DNA of 34,026 nt from Campylobacter concisus (GCF_002913225.1 NZ_PPAW01000062.1:1-34026); one strand, 5' to 3'. Shown: positions 25,679 to 34,026, numbered from the stretch's first letter. Made by a program: numbers and translations. Notes: a model not told the origin generated them from the letters alone.

Positions 25679-27610
25679 ATGGCATTAATCGACCTAATAG
25701 ACGTAAGTAAAAAATTTGGTGCAAATGAAATTTTAAACAGCGTAAGTCTTAGTGTAAATGAAAATGAAAAGATCGCGATCATCGGTAAAAATGGCAGCGG
25801 CAAGAGCACGCTTATGAAGATCATCTCTGGCGAGGTGGCAGCAGATAGCGGCAGACGGATAGTGCAAAACCTAATAAGCGTCGAGATGCTAGCGCAAAAT
25901 CCAAATTTTAACGCCACATTTAGTGTAAGAGATGCGCTAAATAACGAGCTAAAAGAGATATTTGACGCGATAAGTGAGTATGAAAAAAGTGGCGTCTTAC
26001 TAGCAAATGATCCTGAAAACAAAGAAATTTTAAAAGAGCAAGAGAGGCTTTTAAAATTTATAGAGGCAAAAGATGGCTGGAATATCGAGCATAAGATCGA
26101 GCGAATTTTGCAAGAATTTAAGCTAAAAGAGTATGAAAACAGGCCCATTTGCTCGCTAAGCGGTGGCGAGATCAGGCGCGTGGCACTGGGTGCGCTCATC
26201 CTTAAAAAGCCAGATGTGCTGTTGCTTGACGAGCCGACAAACCACCTTGATGTCTATATGGTCAAATTTCTTGAAGATATGCTTAAAAGCTCAAATCAAA
26301 GCATAGTTTTTATAAGCCACGATAGGTATTTTATAGATGCTCTCGCTACTAGGTGCGTTGAGGTCGAGGATGCAAGCTTAAAAAATTTCGAGGGCGGATA
26401 TGCAAACTATCTAACCAAAAAAGAGGAGATTTTAGCAAGCCTTGCAAAGTCGCATGAGACACTGCTAAAACAGCTAAAGGCTGAAGAGGAGTGGCTAAGG
26501 CGCGGCGTAAAAGCTAGGCTAAAGCGAAACGAGGGCAGAAAAGAGCGGGTGCTCGCCATGCGCGAGGAGGCCAAGAAAAACCCAGGCGTGATAAGACGAG
26601 TGAGGCTTGAGCTTGAGCGTGCGAGTAAAAATTTCAACCAAACGCAGAGCCAAAACCGCAAAAAAATGCTATTTGAGTTTAAAAATTTAGGCAAAAGCAT
26701 AGACGGCAAGGTGCTTTTTGAGAAATTTGACGCAAGAATCTTGCAGGGCGAGAGGATCGCCATAGTTGGGCGAAACGGCAGTGGCAAGAGCACGCTACTT
26801 AAAATTTTGCTAGGACTTGAAAAGCAAAGTAGTGGCGAGATAAAAAGAGGCGAGGTGAGTATCGGCTACTTTGATCAAGCTAGAAATGTCCTTGATGATG
26901 ATAAGAGCCTTATAGAGACATTTTGCCCAAATGGCGGCGACCACGTGCTAGTTCGCGGGCGAAATATGCACGTTTATGGCTATCTTAAAAATTTCCTCTT
27001 TCCAAAGGAATTTCTTGATAAAAAGATAGGCGTTTTAAGTGGCGGTGAGAAAAACCGTGTCGCACTTGCGATGCTTTTTACTAAAACATACGATGTGCTA
27101 GTGCTTGACGAGCCGACAAACGACCTTGATATCGCAACTATCAATATCTTAGAAGACTACTTGCAAAGCTTTGAGGGGGCTATCTTGCTCGTTAGCCACG
27201 ATAGATATTTTGTCGATAAGATGGCAAATAAACTCTGGGCGTTTGAGGGCACAAAGATAAATGTCTTGCACGAAGAGTATAGCGTCTATTTGGAGCTTGA
27301 AGATGAGATGAAAGAGCTTGATAAATTTGAAAAAGAGCTCTCAAATAGCCAAAATGAAGCCAAACAAAAGAGCAAATCTGGCGCAAAACTAAGCTATAAA
27401 CAAACGCAAATTTTAAACACATATCCAGATAAAATTTCAACCCTTGAAGCAAGAGTATCCGAGCTAAATGAGGGGCTTAGTGATCCAAAAATTTATCAAG
27501 AAGTGGGTCTTGCTAAGCTTTATGAAGAGCTTGAAAAGGCAAAAGCTGAGCTTGAAAGCCTAGAAAATGACTATTTTGAAGTGCTTGAGATCGCCGAGGA
27601 GCTAGAGTAG
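25679..27610 (+). CDS. ABC-F family ATP-binding protein (Uup-like)
   Basis: This 643-residue soluble protein has two ABC domains and no membrane part. Domain 1 has Walker A GKNGSGKST (36-44), signature LSGGE (160-164) and Walker B LLLDEPTNHLD (181-191). Domain 2 has GRNGSGKST (364-372), LSGGEKNR (453-460) and LVLDEPTNDLD (474-484). The linker (about 245-325) is highly charged, and a coiled-coil tail follows from about 565 (SYKQTQILNTYPDKISTLEA). The tail points to Uup rather than EttA. ABC-F proteins act on ribosomes or, for Uup, affect DNA transposon excision and ribosome assembly. There is no reason to call it an antibiotic-protection factor. GAGAG precedes the ATG. Confidence 0.92.
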   Translation: MALIDLIDVSKKFGANEILNSVSLSVNENEKIAIIGKNGSGKSTLMKIISGEVAADSGRRIVQNLISVEMLAQNPNFNATFSVRDALNNELKEIFDAISEYEKSGVLLANDPENKEILKEQERLLKFIEAKDGWNIEHKIERILQEFKLKEYENRPICSLSGGEIRRVALGALILKKPDVLLLDEPTNHLDVYMVKFLEDMLKSSNQSIVFISHDRYFIDALATRCVEVEDASLKNFEGGYANYLTKKEEILASLAKSHETLLKQLKAEEEWLRRGVKARLKRNEGRKERVLAMREEAKKNPGVIRRVRLELERASKNFNQTQSQNRKKMLFEFKNLGKSIDGKVLFEKFDARILQGERIAIVGRNGSGKSTLLKILLGLEKQSSGEIKRGEVSIGYFDQARNVLDDDKSLIETFCPNGGDHVLVRGRNMHVYGYLKNFLFPKEFLDKKIGVLSGGEKNRVALAMLFTKTYDVLVLDEPTNDLDIATINILEDYLQSFEGAILLVSHDRYFVDKMANKLWAFEGTKINVLHEEYSVYLELEDEMKELDKFEKELSNSQNEAKQKSKSGAKLSYKQTQILNTYPDKISTLEARVSELNEGLSDPKIYQEVGLAKLYEELEKAKAELESLENDYFEVLEIAEELE

Positions 27611-27611
27611 C

Positions 27612-28046
27612 TTGAAAAAGATCGGTAGGATAAGCGCGCTAAATAGAAGAGTTGTTAGGCAAAATTTAGCCACAAGCATGAGCCTTTTGATAGGTAAAGA
27701 GAGATTTAGCGGGGTGTTTTCACCAGAGATAGAAAAATATGAAGTGGGTGATCTAGTCGAGATAAAATATAAAAAGGTTGGATTTTTAAATAAGATAGAT
27801 ATTATTAGGCTAATCGCGACAAATAGAGAAAATTCGGACTTATATGAAAGGTTGAAAAATTTATTTTATTTGATTATGTTTTTTTATTTTTCTCTTTTTT
27901 TATTGATGGTGATTTATTATGGGGTTTTAAAGAATTTTAGTATTATTGGAGCTATTTTAGCGTTATGTGCTGTTTGGCTATTAAATACAGTAGTTAGAGT
28001 AGTATATTATCAGTTTTTGATTTTTAGATATTTTATATTTGGATAG
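27612..28046 (+). CDS. Unknown membrane protein between ABC-F and DKNYY genes
   Basis: I do not recognise this 144-residue protein. The first ~75 residues are soluble and basic, with a small strand-rich part (FSPEIEKYEVGDLVEIKYKK) that could be an OB- or NfeD-like beta domain, although that is only a guess. Two hydrophobic helices follow at about 82-104 and 108-134. The start is TTG one base after the ABC-F stop, with GAGGAG at proper distance. The second half is visibly more AT-rich than the neighbouring genes, which may reflect its Phe/Ile/Leu/Tyr content or a different origin. Confidence 0.65.
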   Translation: MKKIGRISALNRRVVRQNLATSMSLLIGKERFSGVFSPEIEKYEVGDLVEIKYKKVGFLNKIDIIRLIATNRENSDLYERLKNLFYLIMFFYFSLFLLMVIYYGVLKNFSIIGAILALCAVWLLNTVVRVVYYQFLIFRYFIFG

Positions 28047-28121
28047 AACTTTGAAATTTAAATTTATGAAAGGTTTTTGTGCCATGATGAGGTCGCTAAA
28101 TTTGTTTGAAACGGAGCTAAA

Positions 28122-29633
28122 ATGCTAAAAAAACATCCGCTAATCTCAGTAATAATCGCCATTGTTGTGATATTTTTTGCTACCTACTTTTTTGTCTTTG
28201 GGTTAGTTTCTGTTTTAGATGACGACATTGGTGATAGTAAAGAGTTAAATAATAGCTATTTTTACGTCAAAGATGACAAGGTCTATGCCATGGTGCCAAG
28301 CGGCGGTAAATTTGAGCTAATAGGCGTGAGGGCCAGTAAATTTAGATACATTGACACCGGCAAATACGACAACAGAAACGTTGGCGCTAGTGATGAGGCG
28401 GTATATTGTGGCAACCTCGTGATGAGCGGGCTTGATCCAAATGGCGTTAGGGCGCTTGGCAATGGCTACTTTGGTGACGGCAAGATCACATATTTTTGTG
28501 ATAGCGAAAGCGAGACAAACCTCGAAATATCCGCACTTAAAGAGTTTTGGGATATCTTCTCACATAAAATGTTTAAAACCCCAAAAGCGCAAACTCATAT
28601 CTATAAATTTAGGCAGGTTGATAACGTAAATTTAGCAGCTATCTTAGGCTTTGGCTATGCAAGCGACGGAGTAAAGGTCTATCATGAGGGCAAAGAGCTA
28701 GAGGGCGCAAATGCCAGCAAAATGCGATACATCGAGCAGGCATCTGGCAGAAAGAGCGTGCATTTTACGACTGACGGAGAAAATGTCTATTATGACAGCA
28801 CAAAACTAGGGATCAAATTTAGCCCACAAATGCGTGATATCGGCGAGATATGGCGCATTCACTATCTTTATGAGCCAAATTCTGGCATGGTCTATGCAAA
28901 CGATCACGAATTTGACCCAAAATTTGCCCCATACGAGCCACTTTTTAACCTAGAAGATAAGCATACCTATCACGCTCTTTTTCGCGGCAAAGGCGGGATC
29001 TATCACTGGGAGCGAAAGTGGCAGTGGTATAACAGTATAGATGAGGGCGAGTTTGTAAGAGACGGCGATGATCCATTTAAAGGCGAGATAACGCCGCTAT
29101 ATGGCGACGTGGTGATAAGTGATGGCAAGACATATTTTTTAAAAACCTATGAAATTTGGCACAACACTAAAATTAGCCACGGCCTAAGCTCACGCCACAC
29201 GTGTATCGTAAGGCTTGATACAAAAGAGCAGTGGCGAAAGATAGGGCTTGTAAGAAACGATGGCTACGGAGCGGTCTATGCAAACGGCGATAAGACATAT
29301 TATTTTGATAACGTCGGCTACGGCTGGCATTTTAACAGCAGTGTTTATGATATAAACGACCTTGGCGTGGTTGAAATCCTCACTCGTCCTTATGACTCAA
29401 ATGTTGAGAATTTAAAACTAGATGAGATAGTAAAAATGGTAGATCAAGGCGCTATGGTGCCAGCTGAGGGCGAGGTGGTGATCGATGCGATAAGCGACTT
29501 TGATGATTACTCGCAAAAATATGCCTACTGGATATTTTTAGCCATTGCATTTATAGTCTCGGTGGTTGGCGCTATTTTTAAAAACAAAAAGCAAAAAAGC
29601 GAGCTTAAAAAAAGAGTGGATGATTATAGATAA
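28122..29633 (+). CDS. DKNYY-domain protein, anchored at both ends (paralogue 1)
   Basis: This 503-residue protein has an N-terminal helix (about 7-31) and a C-terminal helix (about 467-484), with a ~430-residue domain between them that should face the periplasm. The central part repeats short units such as DGVKVYHEGKELEGANASKM and DGENVYYDSTKLG, the pattern of DKNYY-family repeats (charged turn, YY, then a distance-to-F/Y phrase). Cys96 and Cys126 sit 30 residues apart and are kept in the next gene (95 and 125), suggesting a disulfide. The family function is unknown. CGGAGCTAAA precedes the ATG. It overlaps its paralogue by one base. Confidence 0.75.
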   Translation: MLKKHPLISVIIAIVVIFFATYFFVFGLVSVLDDDIGDSKELNNSYFYVKDDKVYAMVPSGGKFELIGVRASKFRYIDTGKYDNRNVGASDEAVYCGNLVMSGLDPNGVRALGNGYFGDGKITYFCDSESETNLEISALKEFWDIFSHKMFKTPKAQTHIYKFRQVDNVNLAAILGFGYASDGVKVYHEGKELEGANASKMRYIEQASGRKSVHFTTDGENVYYDSTKLGIKFSPQMRDIGEIWRIHYLYEPNSGMVYANDHEFDPKFAPYEPLFNLEDKHTYHALFRGKGGIYHWERKWQWYNSIDEGEFVRDGDDPFKGEITPLYGDVVISDGKTYFLKTYEIWHNTKISHGLSSRHTCIVRLDTKEQWRKIGLVRNDGYGAVYANGDKTYYFDNVGYGWHFNSSVYDINDLGVVEILTRPYDSNVENLKLDEIVKMVDQGAMVPAEGEVVIDAISDFDDYSQKYAYWIFLAIAFIVSVVGAIFKNKKQKSELKKRVDDYR

Positions 29634-31078
29634 TGAGAAAAATTGCGACTAAGATACTTTATCTTTTTGTCATTTTGACGCTATTTTTTGTTTTGGCGAT
29701 GCTTTATCTATGGCATGAGGGCGAGTATCAAAGAAGCTTTGCAAACATTGATAATAGTGAGTTGTACCGCTCGCCTGAGGGTAAAATTTACGTTCAAATT
29801 TCAGGCAGTGGCAAGTATGAGCTAAAAGGCGTCGATGAGGCTAGTTTTAGAGTTTTAAAGCTAAAACACGCGTATGATTACTCAAACGTGGCGGCTGATA
29901 AAAATCATGTCTATTGTGCTAGAGAAATTTTGCCTGATCTTGATCCAAACAGCACCAAAGTGCTTGGCAATGGCTATCTAAGTGATGGCAAGATAAGCTA
30001 TTATTGCGCTACTAGAAGCGAGAAAGAGGCGGGATTTAGCGAATTTAGTGCCATTATGAAAAACCTTGCTCACGTTTTTATAAAAAGCTACGATGATAGT
30101 TCATATTTTTACAGGACAAAAAGGGTCGAAAGTACAAATTTAGAGCCTATCTTTGACGCTGGCTTTGCAAGAGACGGAGCTACGCTTTACTATAAGGGCG
30201 AAAAGCTTGACGCAGATCCTAGCAAGCTAAGATACATCACGACAGAAAATGGCGCTGCTAGCGGATATTACACTGATGGCAAAAGCTTATTTATGGGCTT
30301 TTATAGGCTTGATACAAGCTACTCAGATGAGACGCGCCGGATATGTTATGACCCAAAGCACGATATAGAATATCTTTTTGAGCCAAAAAGTGGGGCGGCG
30401 TTTGCAAATGAGCGTAAATTTAGCGCTCAAAATATGCCTTATAACGCCATTTATAGCGTGGATAACGTGCATTCGTTTTGGCCTCTTTTTGCTAGCAAAG
30501 ATGGAATTTACTTTTGGGATAGCACGAAAAACGAACAAGCTAAAATTTCAGACTACCAGCTAAAAGGCGAGCTAAAAAGGCTCTATGCTGACGTTTTTGT
30601 AGATGAGAGCTTGGCGTATTTCTTGCAGCAAGGTGAAGAGTGGCGGCGCTCAAAGCATGGCAGGCACTTAGAGGCGCAAACAGTCTCTTTATATAAATTT
30701 GCCCCAAGCTCCTCTTGGCGTGAGATAGGGCTAGTAAAAGATGGCGAATACGGCGCAGTTTATGCAAACGGCGAGAAGGTCTATTTTTTTAGCAAGATAA
30801 AGCCATTTTATGGCATAAAGCATAGCGTTTATGAGGTGGCGGACCTTGGCGTCATAGAAATTTTAACAAGAGCGTCTAAAGAGCTTAGCGCAAAAGATAT
30901 CAGCGAGATGATAAAACGCGGCGAGCTAGTGGAGGCAAGCGGCGAAGAGGTTGCAAGATCGAGGATAGAGTATGACTCGCCAAAGATCATTTTGTATATC
31001 ACATTTGGCATCGCTTTTGTCGTCATAGTGCTAACAACTCTTGCAAAACCAAAGAGAGATAAAAGAGACTTGAGATAA
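29633..31078 (+). CDS. DKNYY-domain protein, anchored at both ends (paralogue 2)
   Basis: This 481-residue protein has the same layout as its upstream neighbour: an N-terminal helix (about 7-27), a large exported domain and a C-terminal helix (about 450-468) with a basic tail. Shared blocks include SKYELKGV versus GKFELIGV, LDPNSTKVLGNGYLSDGKIS versus LDPNGVRALGNGYFGDGKIT, DGATLYYKGEKLDADPSKL, EYGAVYANGEKVYFF and DLGVIEILTR. The two clearly arose by tandem duplication but have diverged well. The cysteine pair 95/125 is conserved. Its ATG overlaps the last base of the previous stop, so both are made together. Confidence 0.75.
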   Translation: MRKIATKILYLFVILTLFFVLAMLYLWHEGEYQRSFANIDNSELYRSPEGKIYVQISGSGKYELKGVDEASFRVLKLKHAYDYSNVAADKNHVYCAREILPDLDPNSTKVLGNGYLSDGKISYYCATRSEKEAGFSEFSAIMKNLAHVFIKSYDDSSYFYRTKRVESTNLEPIFDAGFARDGATLYYKGEKLDADPSKLRYITTENGAASGYYTDGKSLFMGFYRLDTSYSDETRRICYDPKHDIEYLFEPKSGAAFANERKFSAQNMPYNAIYSVDNVHSFWPLFASKDGIYFWDSTKNEQAKISDYQLKGELKRLYADVFVDESLAYFLQQGEEWRRSKHGRHLEAQTVSLYKFAPSSSWREIGLVKDGEYGAVYANGEKVYFFSKIKPFYGIKHSVYEVADLGVIEILTRASKELSAKDISEMIKRGELVEASGEEVARSRIEYDSPKIILYITFGIAFVVIVLTTLAKPKRDKRDLR

Positions 31079-31203
31079 ATTTCAAAGTGGCTATTTTTGG
31101 TGGCTAAAGCTTAAAATTTCATAAAAATTTAAAGAGAAAATTTGGCCTATTTACTCTTTTTTGTTATTTTAAAGCGAGACTGAAATTTATAAAAAGGAGA
31201 AAA

Positions 31204-33144
31204 ATGTTTAAATTTCAAAGGTCAAAATTTAACAATTCAGTATTTATCCCATCGCTTGTTATCATAGTTTTAATAACAGCATTTGCAGCGATATTTCCAA
31301 ATTTCTCAAATGAGTTTTTTAAGGGTATGCAAAACTACATCGCGGCCAAATTTGGCTGGTTTTATATCCTAGTCGTTGCCGTCATACTGCTAAGCGTCAT
31401 CATTCTTGGCTTTAGTAAGCTTGGCGAGATCAAGCTAGGAGCTGATCACGTAAAGCCAGAGCACAAAAATATCTCGTGGTTTTCTATGCTTTTTGCCGCT
31501 GGCATGGGCATAGGTCTAGTATTTTTTGGTGTGGCTGAGCCGCTCATGCACTATCTAAACCCGCCAGTTGGCGACGCGCAAACTATCGCAGCGCAAAAGC
31601 TTGCGTTGAATATCACATTTTTTCACTGGGGCATGGGCGCATGGTCGGTCTATGCTATCGTAGCGTTAATTCTCGCCTTTTTCTCGTATAGGCACGGCTT
31701 GCCGCTCACACTTAGATCGGCGTTTTATCCGATCATCGGAGATAAAATTTATGGCAAGATAGGTAGTGCCATCGATACATTTGCCGTCGTAGCTACCCTT
31801 TTTGGCGTGGCGACGTCGCTGGGATATGGCGTGCTTCAGGTAAATGCTGGCCTTACGCACGTTTTTGGCCTGCCGACTATGCATATCACGCTTCTAATAG
31901 TGCTTTGTTTTGCAGCTACCATCTCAGCGGCAAGTGGCGTGGATAAGGGTATTAAGATCTTATCAAACGCAAACATCGCGCTAGCTATATGTTTTATGTT
32001 TTTGATACTATTTTTAGGCGATACGACGCAGCTTTTAAAGTCGTTTGTGCAAAACAGCGGCGACTACATCTCTACGCTCATCTCAAACACTTTTAACCTC
32101 TACGCCTACGAGAGGCAAAACGAGAGCTGGCTTGGCGGTTGGACGCTGCTATACTGGGCTTGGTGGCTATCTTGGTCGCCGTTTGTGGGGCTTTTTATAG
32201 CTAAAATTTCAAAAGGCAGGACGATAAGAGAATTCGTTATAGGCGTGCTTTTAGTGCCAACTGGCTTTACTTTTGCTTGGATGAGCTTTTTTGGCAACTC
32301 AGCGATCGCTCTTGTGCAAGGCGGCTTTAGCGAGCTAGCGACCACGGTAAATTCCGACTCAGCCTCAGCACTTTTTATGTTTTTGGAGAAATTTAGCTTC
32401 TCAGGCGTGCTAAGCGTGATCGCAGTCTTTATGATCGTCATATTTTTCGTCACTTCTGCCGACTCTGCGGCGATCGTTATGAACATGCTTTGCTCAAACG
32501 GCAAGGACGATACGCCAGTTTGGCAAAAGGTCTTTTGGGGCGTTACAGTGGGCGTCGTGGCGGCATTTTTGATGCTAGCAGGCGGTCTTGGCTCACTTCA
32601 GGCACTTACGATCACAACCGCACTGCCATTTTCCATAGTGTTACTTGGCGCCATTTACGGGCTATTTAAGGCGTTACGTGTGGATCTAACCAAAAAAGAG
32701 ACAAATAACTTTAGTAACATGCCTATTAGTGATCTTTCAAAGCCGTGGCAAGAACGTCTAAGTGCGATCATCACGCTGCCAGGCAAGAAAGATGGCAAGA
32801 AATTTTTAAACGAGGTTGCACTAAAAGCTTTTAACGAGCTAAAAGAGGAATTTGCCAAAAACGGCCTTGAAGCAAAGGTCACAAATGGCGAGAATTTTGT
32901 AAATTTAAATGTCGGACTTGGCGACGAGATGGACTTTAGATATGGCGTCTATCTCACCAAGAGCCATAGTCCAGACTACACCAGAGAGCTTGACGGCGAC
33001 GATCTTTACTACAGGGCTGAAGTCTATCTAAAAGAGGGCGGTCAGGACTACGACGTGCTTGGCTGGAGCGAAGCTACGCTGATAAACGACGTCATCGAGC
33101 AGTACCGTAAACACATGCAATTTTTACACGTTGTAAGAGAGTAA
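31204..33144 (+). CDS. betT: BCCT-family choline/betaine transporter (BetT-like)
   Basis: This 646-residue inner-membrane protein has about 12 helices. BCCT hallmarks are the glycine-rich FAAGMGIGLVFFGVAEPLMH (about 98-117) and the tryptophan-rich signature YWAWWLSWSPFVGLFIAKIS (about 317-336), which lines the trimethylammonium site. After the last helix a ~140-residue cytoplasmic domain follows (from about 505), with YYRAEVYLKEGGQDYDVLGW and a terminal YRKHMQFLHVVRE. This tail is typical of choline transporter BetT, where it senses osmotic stress, and is absent from short BCCT proteins. The likely role is osmoprotectant uptake. AAAAAGGAGAAAA precedes the ATG. No choline-oxidation genes are in the window. 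Confidence 0.92.
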   Translation: MFKFQRSKFNNSVFIPSLVIIVLITAFAAIFPNFSNEFFKGMQNYIAAKFGWFYILVVAVILLSVIILGFSKLGEIKLGADHVKPEHKNISWFSMLFAAGMGIGLVFFGVAEPLMHYLNPPVGDAQTIAAQKLALNITFFHWGMGAWSVYAIVALILAFFSYRHGLPLTLRSAFYPIIGDKIYGKIGSAIDTFAVVATLFGVATSLGYGVLQVNAGLTHVFGLPTMHITLLIVLCFAATISAASGVDKGIKILSNANIALAICFMFLILFLGDTTQLLKSFVQNSGDYISTLISNTFNLYAYERQNESWLGGWTLLYWAWWLSWSPFVGLFIAKISKGRTIREFVIGVLLVPTGFTFAWMSFFGNSAIALVQGGFSELATTVNSDSASALFMFLEKFSFSGVLSVIAVFMIVIFFVTSADSAAIVMNMLCSNGKDDTPVWQKVFWGVTVGVVAAFLMLAGGLGSLQALTITTALPFSIVLLGAIYGLFKALRVDLTKKETNNFSNMPISDLSKPWQERLSAIITLPGKKDGKKFLNEVALKAFNELKEEFAKNGLEAKVTNGENFVNLNVGLGDEMDFRYGVYLTKSHSPDYTRELDGDDLYYRAEVYLKEGGQDYDVLGWSEATLINDVIEQYRKHMQFLHVVRE

Positions 33145-33178
33145 ATTTGAGTGAAATTTGATTGATTTTCAACAAAAC

Positions 33179-33268
33179 GCATGCAGTGCGTTAGCACTGA
33201 AGCATGCACCTCTAACGTGCGAGGGGATTTTACTTCGACTTCGTCTCGTAACTGCAAGCAGACGAGGG
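33179..33268. repeat. Structured repeat segment A, first copy
   Basis: Two hairpins lie next to each other. The first (33179-33207) pairs GCATGC and AGTGC with GCACT and GCATGC, closing a GTTA loop with a 3-base bulge. After ACCTCTAACG, the second (about 33244-33265) reads CTCGT-AA-CTG-CAAG-CAG-ACGAG, two stems with a 2-base bulge. A second copy of the whole segment is at 33664-33752, with changed loops. No protein is encoded. It is part of the 880-base gene-free tail after betT. Confidence 0.75.
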
Positions 33269-33278
33269 ATTTAAAAAG

Positions 33279-33576
33279 GGGGATAAGGGGACGGCTTCGT
33301 AATTTAAGTCCCCTTGTCTCCCTTTTGAATAAAAGAGTTTATAAATTTAAAGTTTGGATTTCAAAAATAGAAATTTACTATTTTGCAAATTTTAAAATTC
33401 CATTCACTCGCAAGAATTGACTACTAAAATTTGGCTTCGCTTATAGCTTAGCTCAAATTTTAGAGCCGAAATTACTCGTTCATGAAATTTTAAAATTTGT
33501 ATGGCACTTGCATGATGAAACAAATTTGCAAATTTTAAAATCTTACTCACTTGCCTTAGCAGACTACTAAATTTAG
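33279..33576. repeat. Right copy of the ~300-base hairpin-rich repeat
   Basis: This is a direct copy of window positions 1-300. The leading hairpin is complete here: 33278-33292 pairs with 33308-33322 (15 pairs, two of them G-U type) around a 15-base loop. The inner inverted repeat CTAAAATTTG (33424-33433) with its inverse (33454-33463) is unchanged, while bases in and around it differ from the left copy. Segment A lies immediately upstream, so A plus this part probably form one larger unit, of which the left copy shows only the second half. Confidence 0.82.
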
Positions 33577-33663
33577 GTCTCGTAGCCACTCGCCACTAAA
33601 TTTAGAGCCGTGATATGCCAGCTCTAATTTTAAAATTTGCTAGAAATTTCTTAAAAATAAACC

Positions 33664-33752
33664 GCATGCAGTGCTTCGGCACATTTGCATGCACCTCTAA
33701 CGTTGTCGGGCTTTACTCGGGCTTCGTCTCGTAACTGCAAAGCAGACAGGGG
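33664..33752. repeat. Structured repeat segment A, second copy
   Basis: The outer stem GCATGC/GCATGC and inner stem GTGC/GCAC are kept, but the loop is now TTCG (a stable tetraloop in RNA) and the bulge is different. ACCTCTAACG and CTTCGTCTCGTAACTGCAA are shared with the first copy. The second hairpin is damaged at its closing pairs (ACAGG instead of ACGAG). Confidence 0.72.
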
Positions 33753-33763
33753 ATTGTTATTAA

Positions 33764-33940
33764 GGGATAAGGGAGCTTCTTTGTTTCGCAGGCTCGCAAC
33801 TGCAAGCAGAGCGTAATTCAAGCCTCTTCCCCCTTAACAAAGAAATAAAACTTTAAATTTCTAAAAGCTTTAATTTACAAATTTTAAAATTCCATTCATT
33901 CGCCTTAGTAACTTACAAAACCTAGGGTTGTAATTTTTAT
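33764..33940. repeat. Diverged copy of the hairpin repeat with a different insert
   Basis: TTAAGGGATAAGGGAG at 33761-33776 and CCTCTTCCCCCTTAA at 33823-33837 play the role of the GGGGATAAGGGGAC hairpin, but the loop has grown and contains GCAGGCTCGCAACTGCAAGC, a relative of segment A's second hairpin. The AT-rich part then resumes (AAATTTTAAAATTCCATTCA, then CGCCTTAGTAAC), matching parts of the other two copies. This shows that the unit is modular. Confidence 0.55.
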
Positions 33941-33970
33941 TTTTTTAAAATTTTCAAATTTTTATTAAAA

Positions 33971-34026
33971 AGGGAGACAAGGGGACTTGAATTTTGCTTC
34001 GCAGGCTCGCAACTGCAGGGCAGATA
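33971..34026. repeat. Inverted partial copy running off the window end
   Basis: GGGAGACAAGGGGACTTGAA (33971-33990) is the reverse complement of bases 26-45 of the left copy. It is followed by the GCTTCGCAGGCTCGCAACTG module also seen at 33784-33801. The element continues beyond the window. Confidence 0.65.

Noticed and set aside
28066-28128. Possible 20-residue leader peptide overlapping the first DKNYY start
   Set aside because: It has an ATG and overlaps the downstream start, but no ribosome site or attenuator hairpin supports translation.
33181-33420. 79-codon plus-strand open frame in the tail
   Set aside because: It runs through two structured repeat modules, is rich in residues dictated by the repeats, and has no ribosome site.
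33173-34026. CRISPR array
   Set aside because: Repeat copies are long, unevenly spaced, imperfect and in both orientations; there are no uniform spacers and no cas genes.

Overview
This window looks like chromosome of a Campylobacter, most likely from the C. concisus group. The evidence is the AT-rich spacers built from AAATTT/AAATTTTAAAAT words, the frequent TTG/GTG starts and 1-4 base gene overlaps, a cysteine-uptake receptor that closely resembles C. jejuni CjaA as I remember it, and the gene order aguA / cation efflux / aguB, which I also recall from C. jejuni. The species call is an inference. I see no tRNA, rRNA, CRISPR array, transposase or phage gene.

Layout. Positions 1-300 hold the left copy of a hairpin-rich repeat. 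Positions 328-3081 (minus) are a tightly packed operon: a coiled-coil protein, a small unknown protein, a type IV pilin-like protein and PriA. UvrB (plus) follows. The uvrB-MFS gap contains gene debris, including a clearly frameshifted PhzF-family pseudogene. Positions 5826-9530 (minus) encode an AsmA-like envelope protein and an MFS exporter. Positions 9562-11647 are groES-groEL with a promoter overlapped by a CIRCE (HrcA) operator. A phosphomannomutase/phosphoglucomutase follows, then a roughly 400-base spacer with a decayed small frame. Positions 13553-16549 (minus) are a complete polar amino-acid (probably cysteine) ABC importer.

Positions 16659-19672 (plus) are a translationally coupled cluster making putrescine from agmatine (AguA, AguB) with a cation-diffusion-facilitator exporter between the two enzymes. 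A two-gene TAXI-type TRAP importer follows. Positions 23070-25583 (minus) hold a cysteine-rich Sel1-repeat protein, a YgjP-like metalloprotein and a MATE exporter. An ABC-F protein diverges from the MATE gene. It is followed by an unknown membrane protein and two tandem, twice-anchored DKNYY-type proteins of unknown role. A BetT-like choline/betaine transporter ends the coding part.

The last 880 bases contain no convincing gene. They are a mosaic of structured repeats, one segment of which (33279-33576) is a direct copy of positions 1-300; another begins in inverted orientation at the window end. This hairpin repeat family and the DKNYY gene cluster are the parts least explained by known biology. 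The remainder is ordinary core-genome content: repair and replication restart, chaperones, uptake and efflux, and polyamine synthesis.
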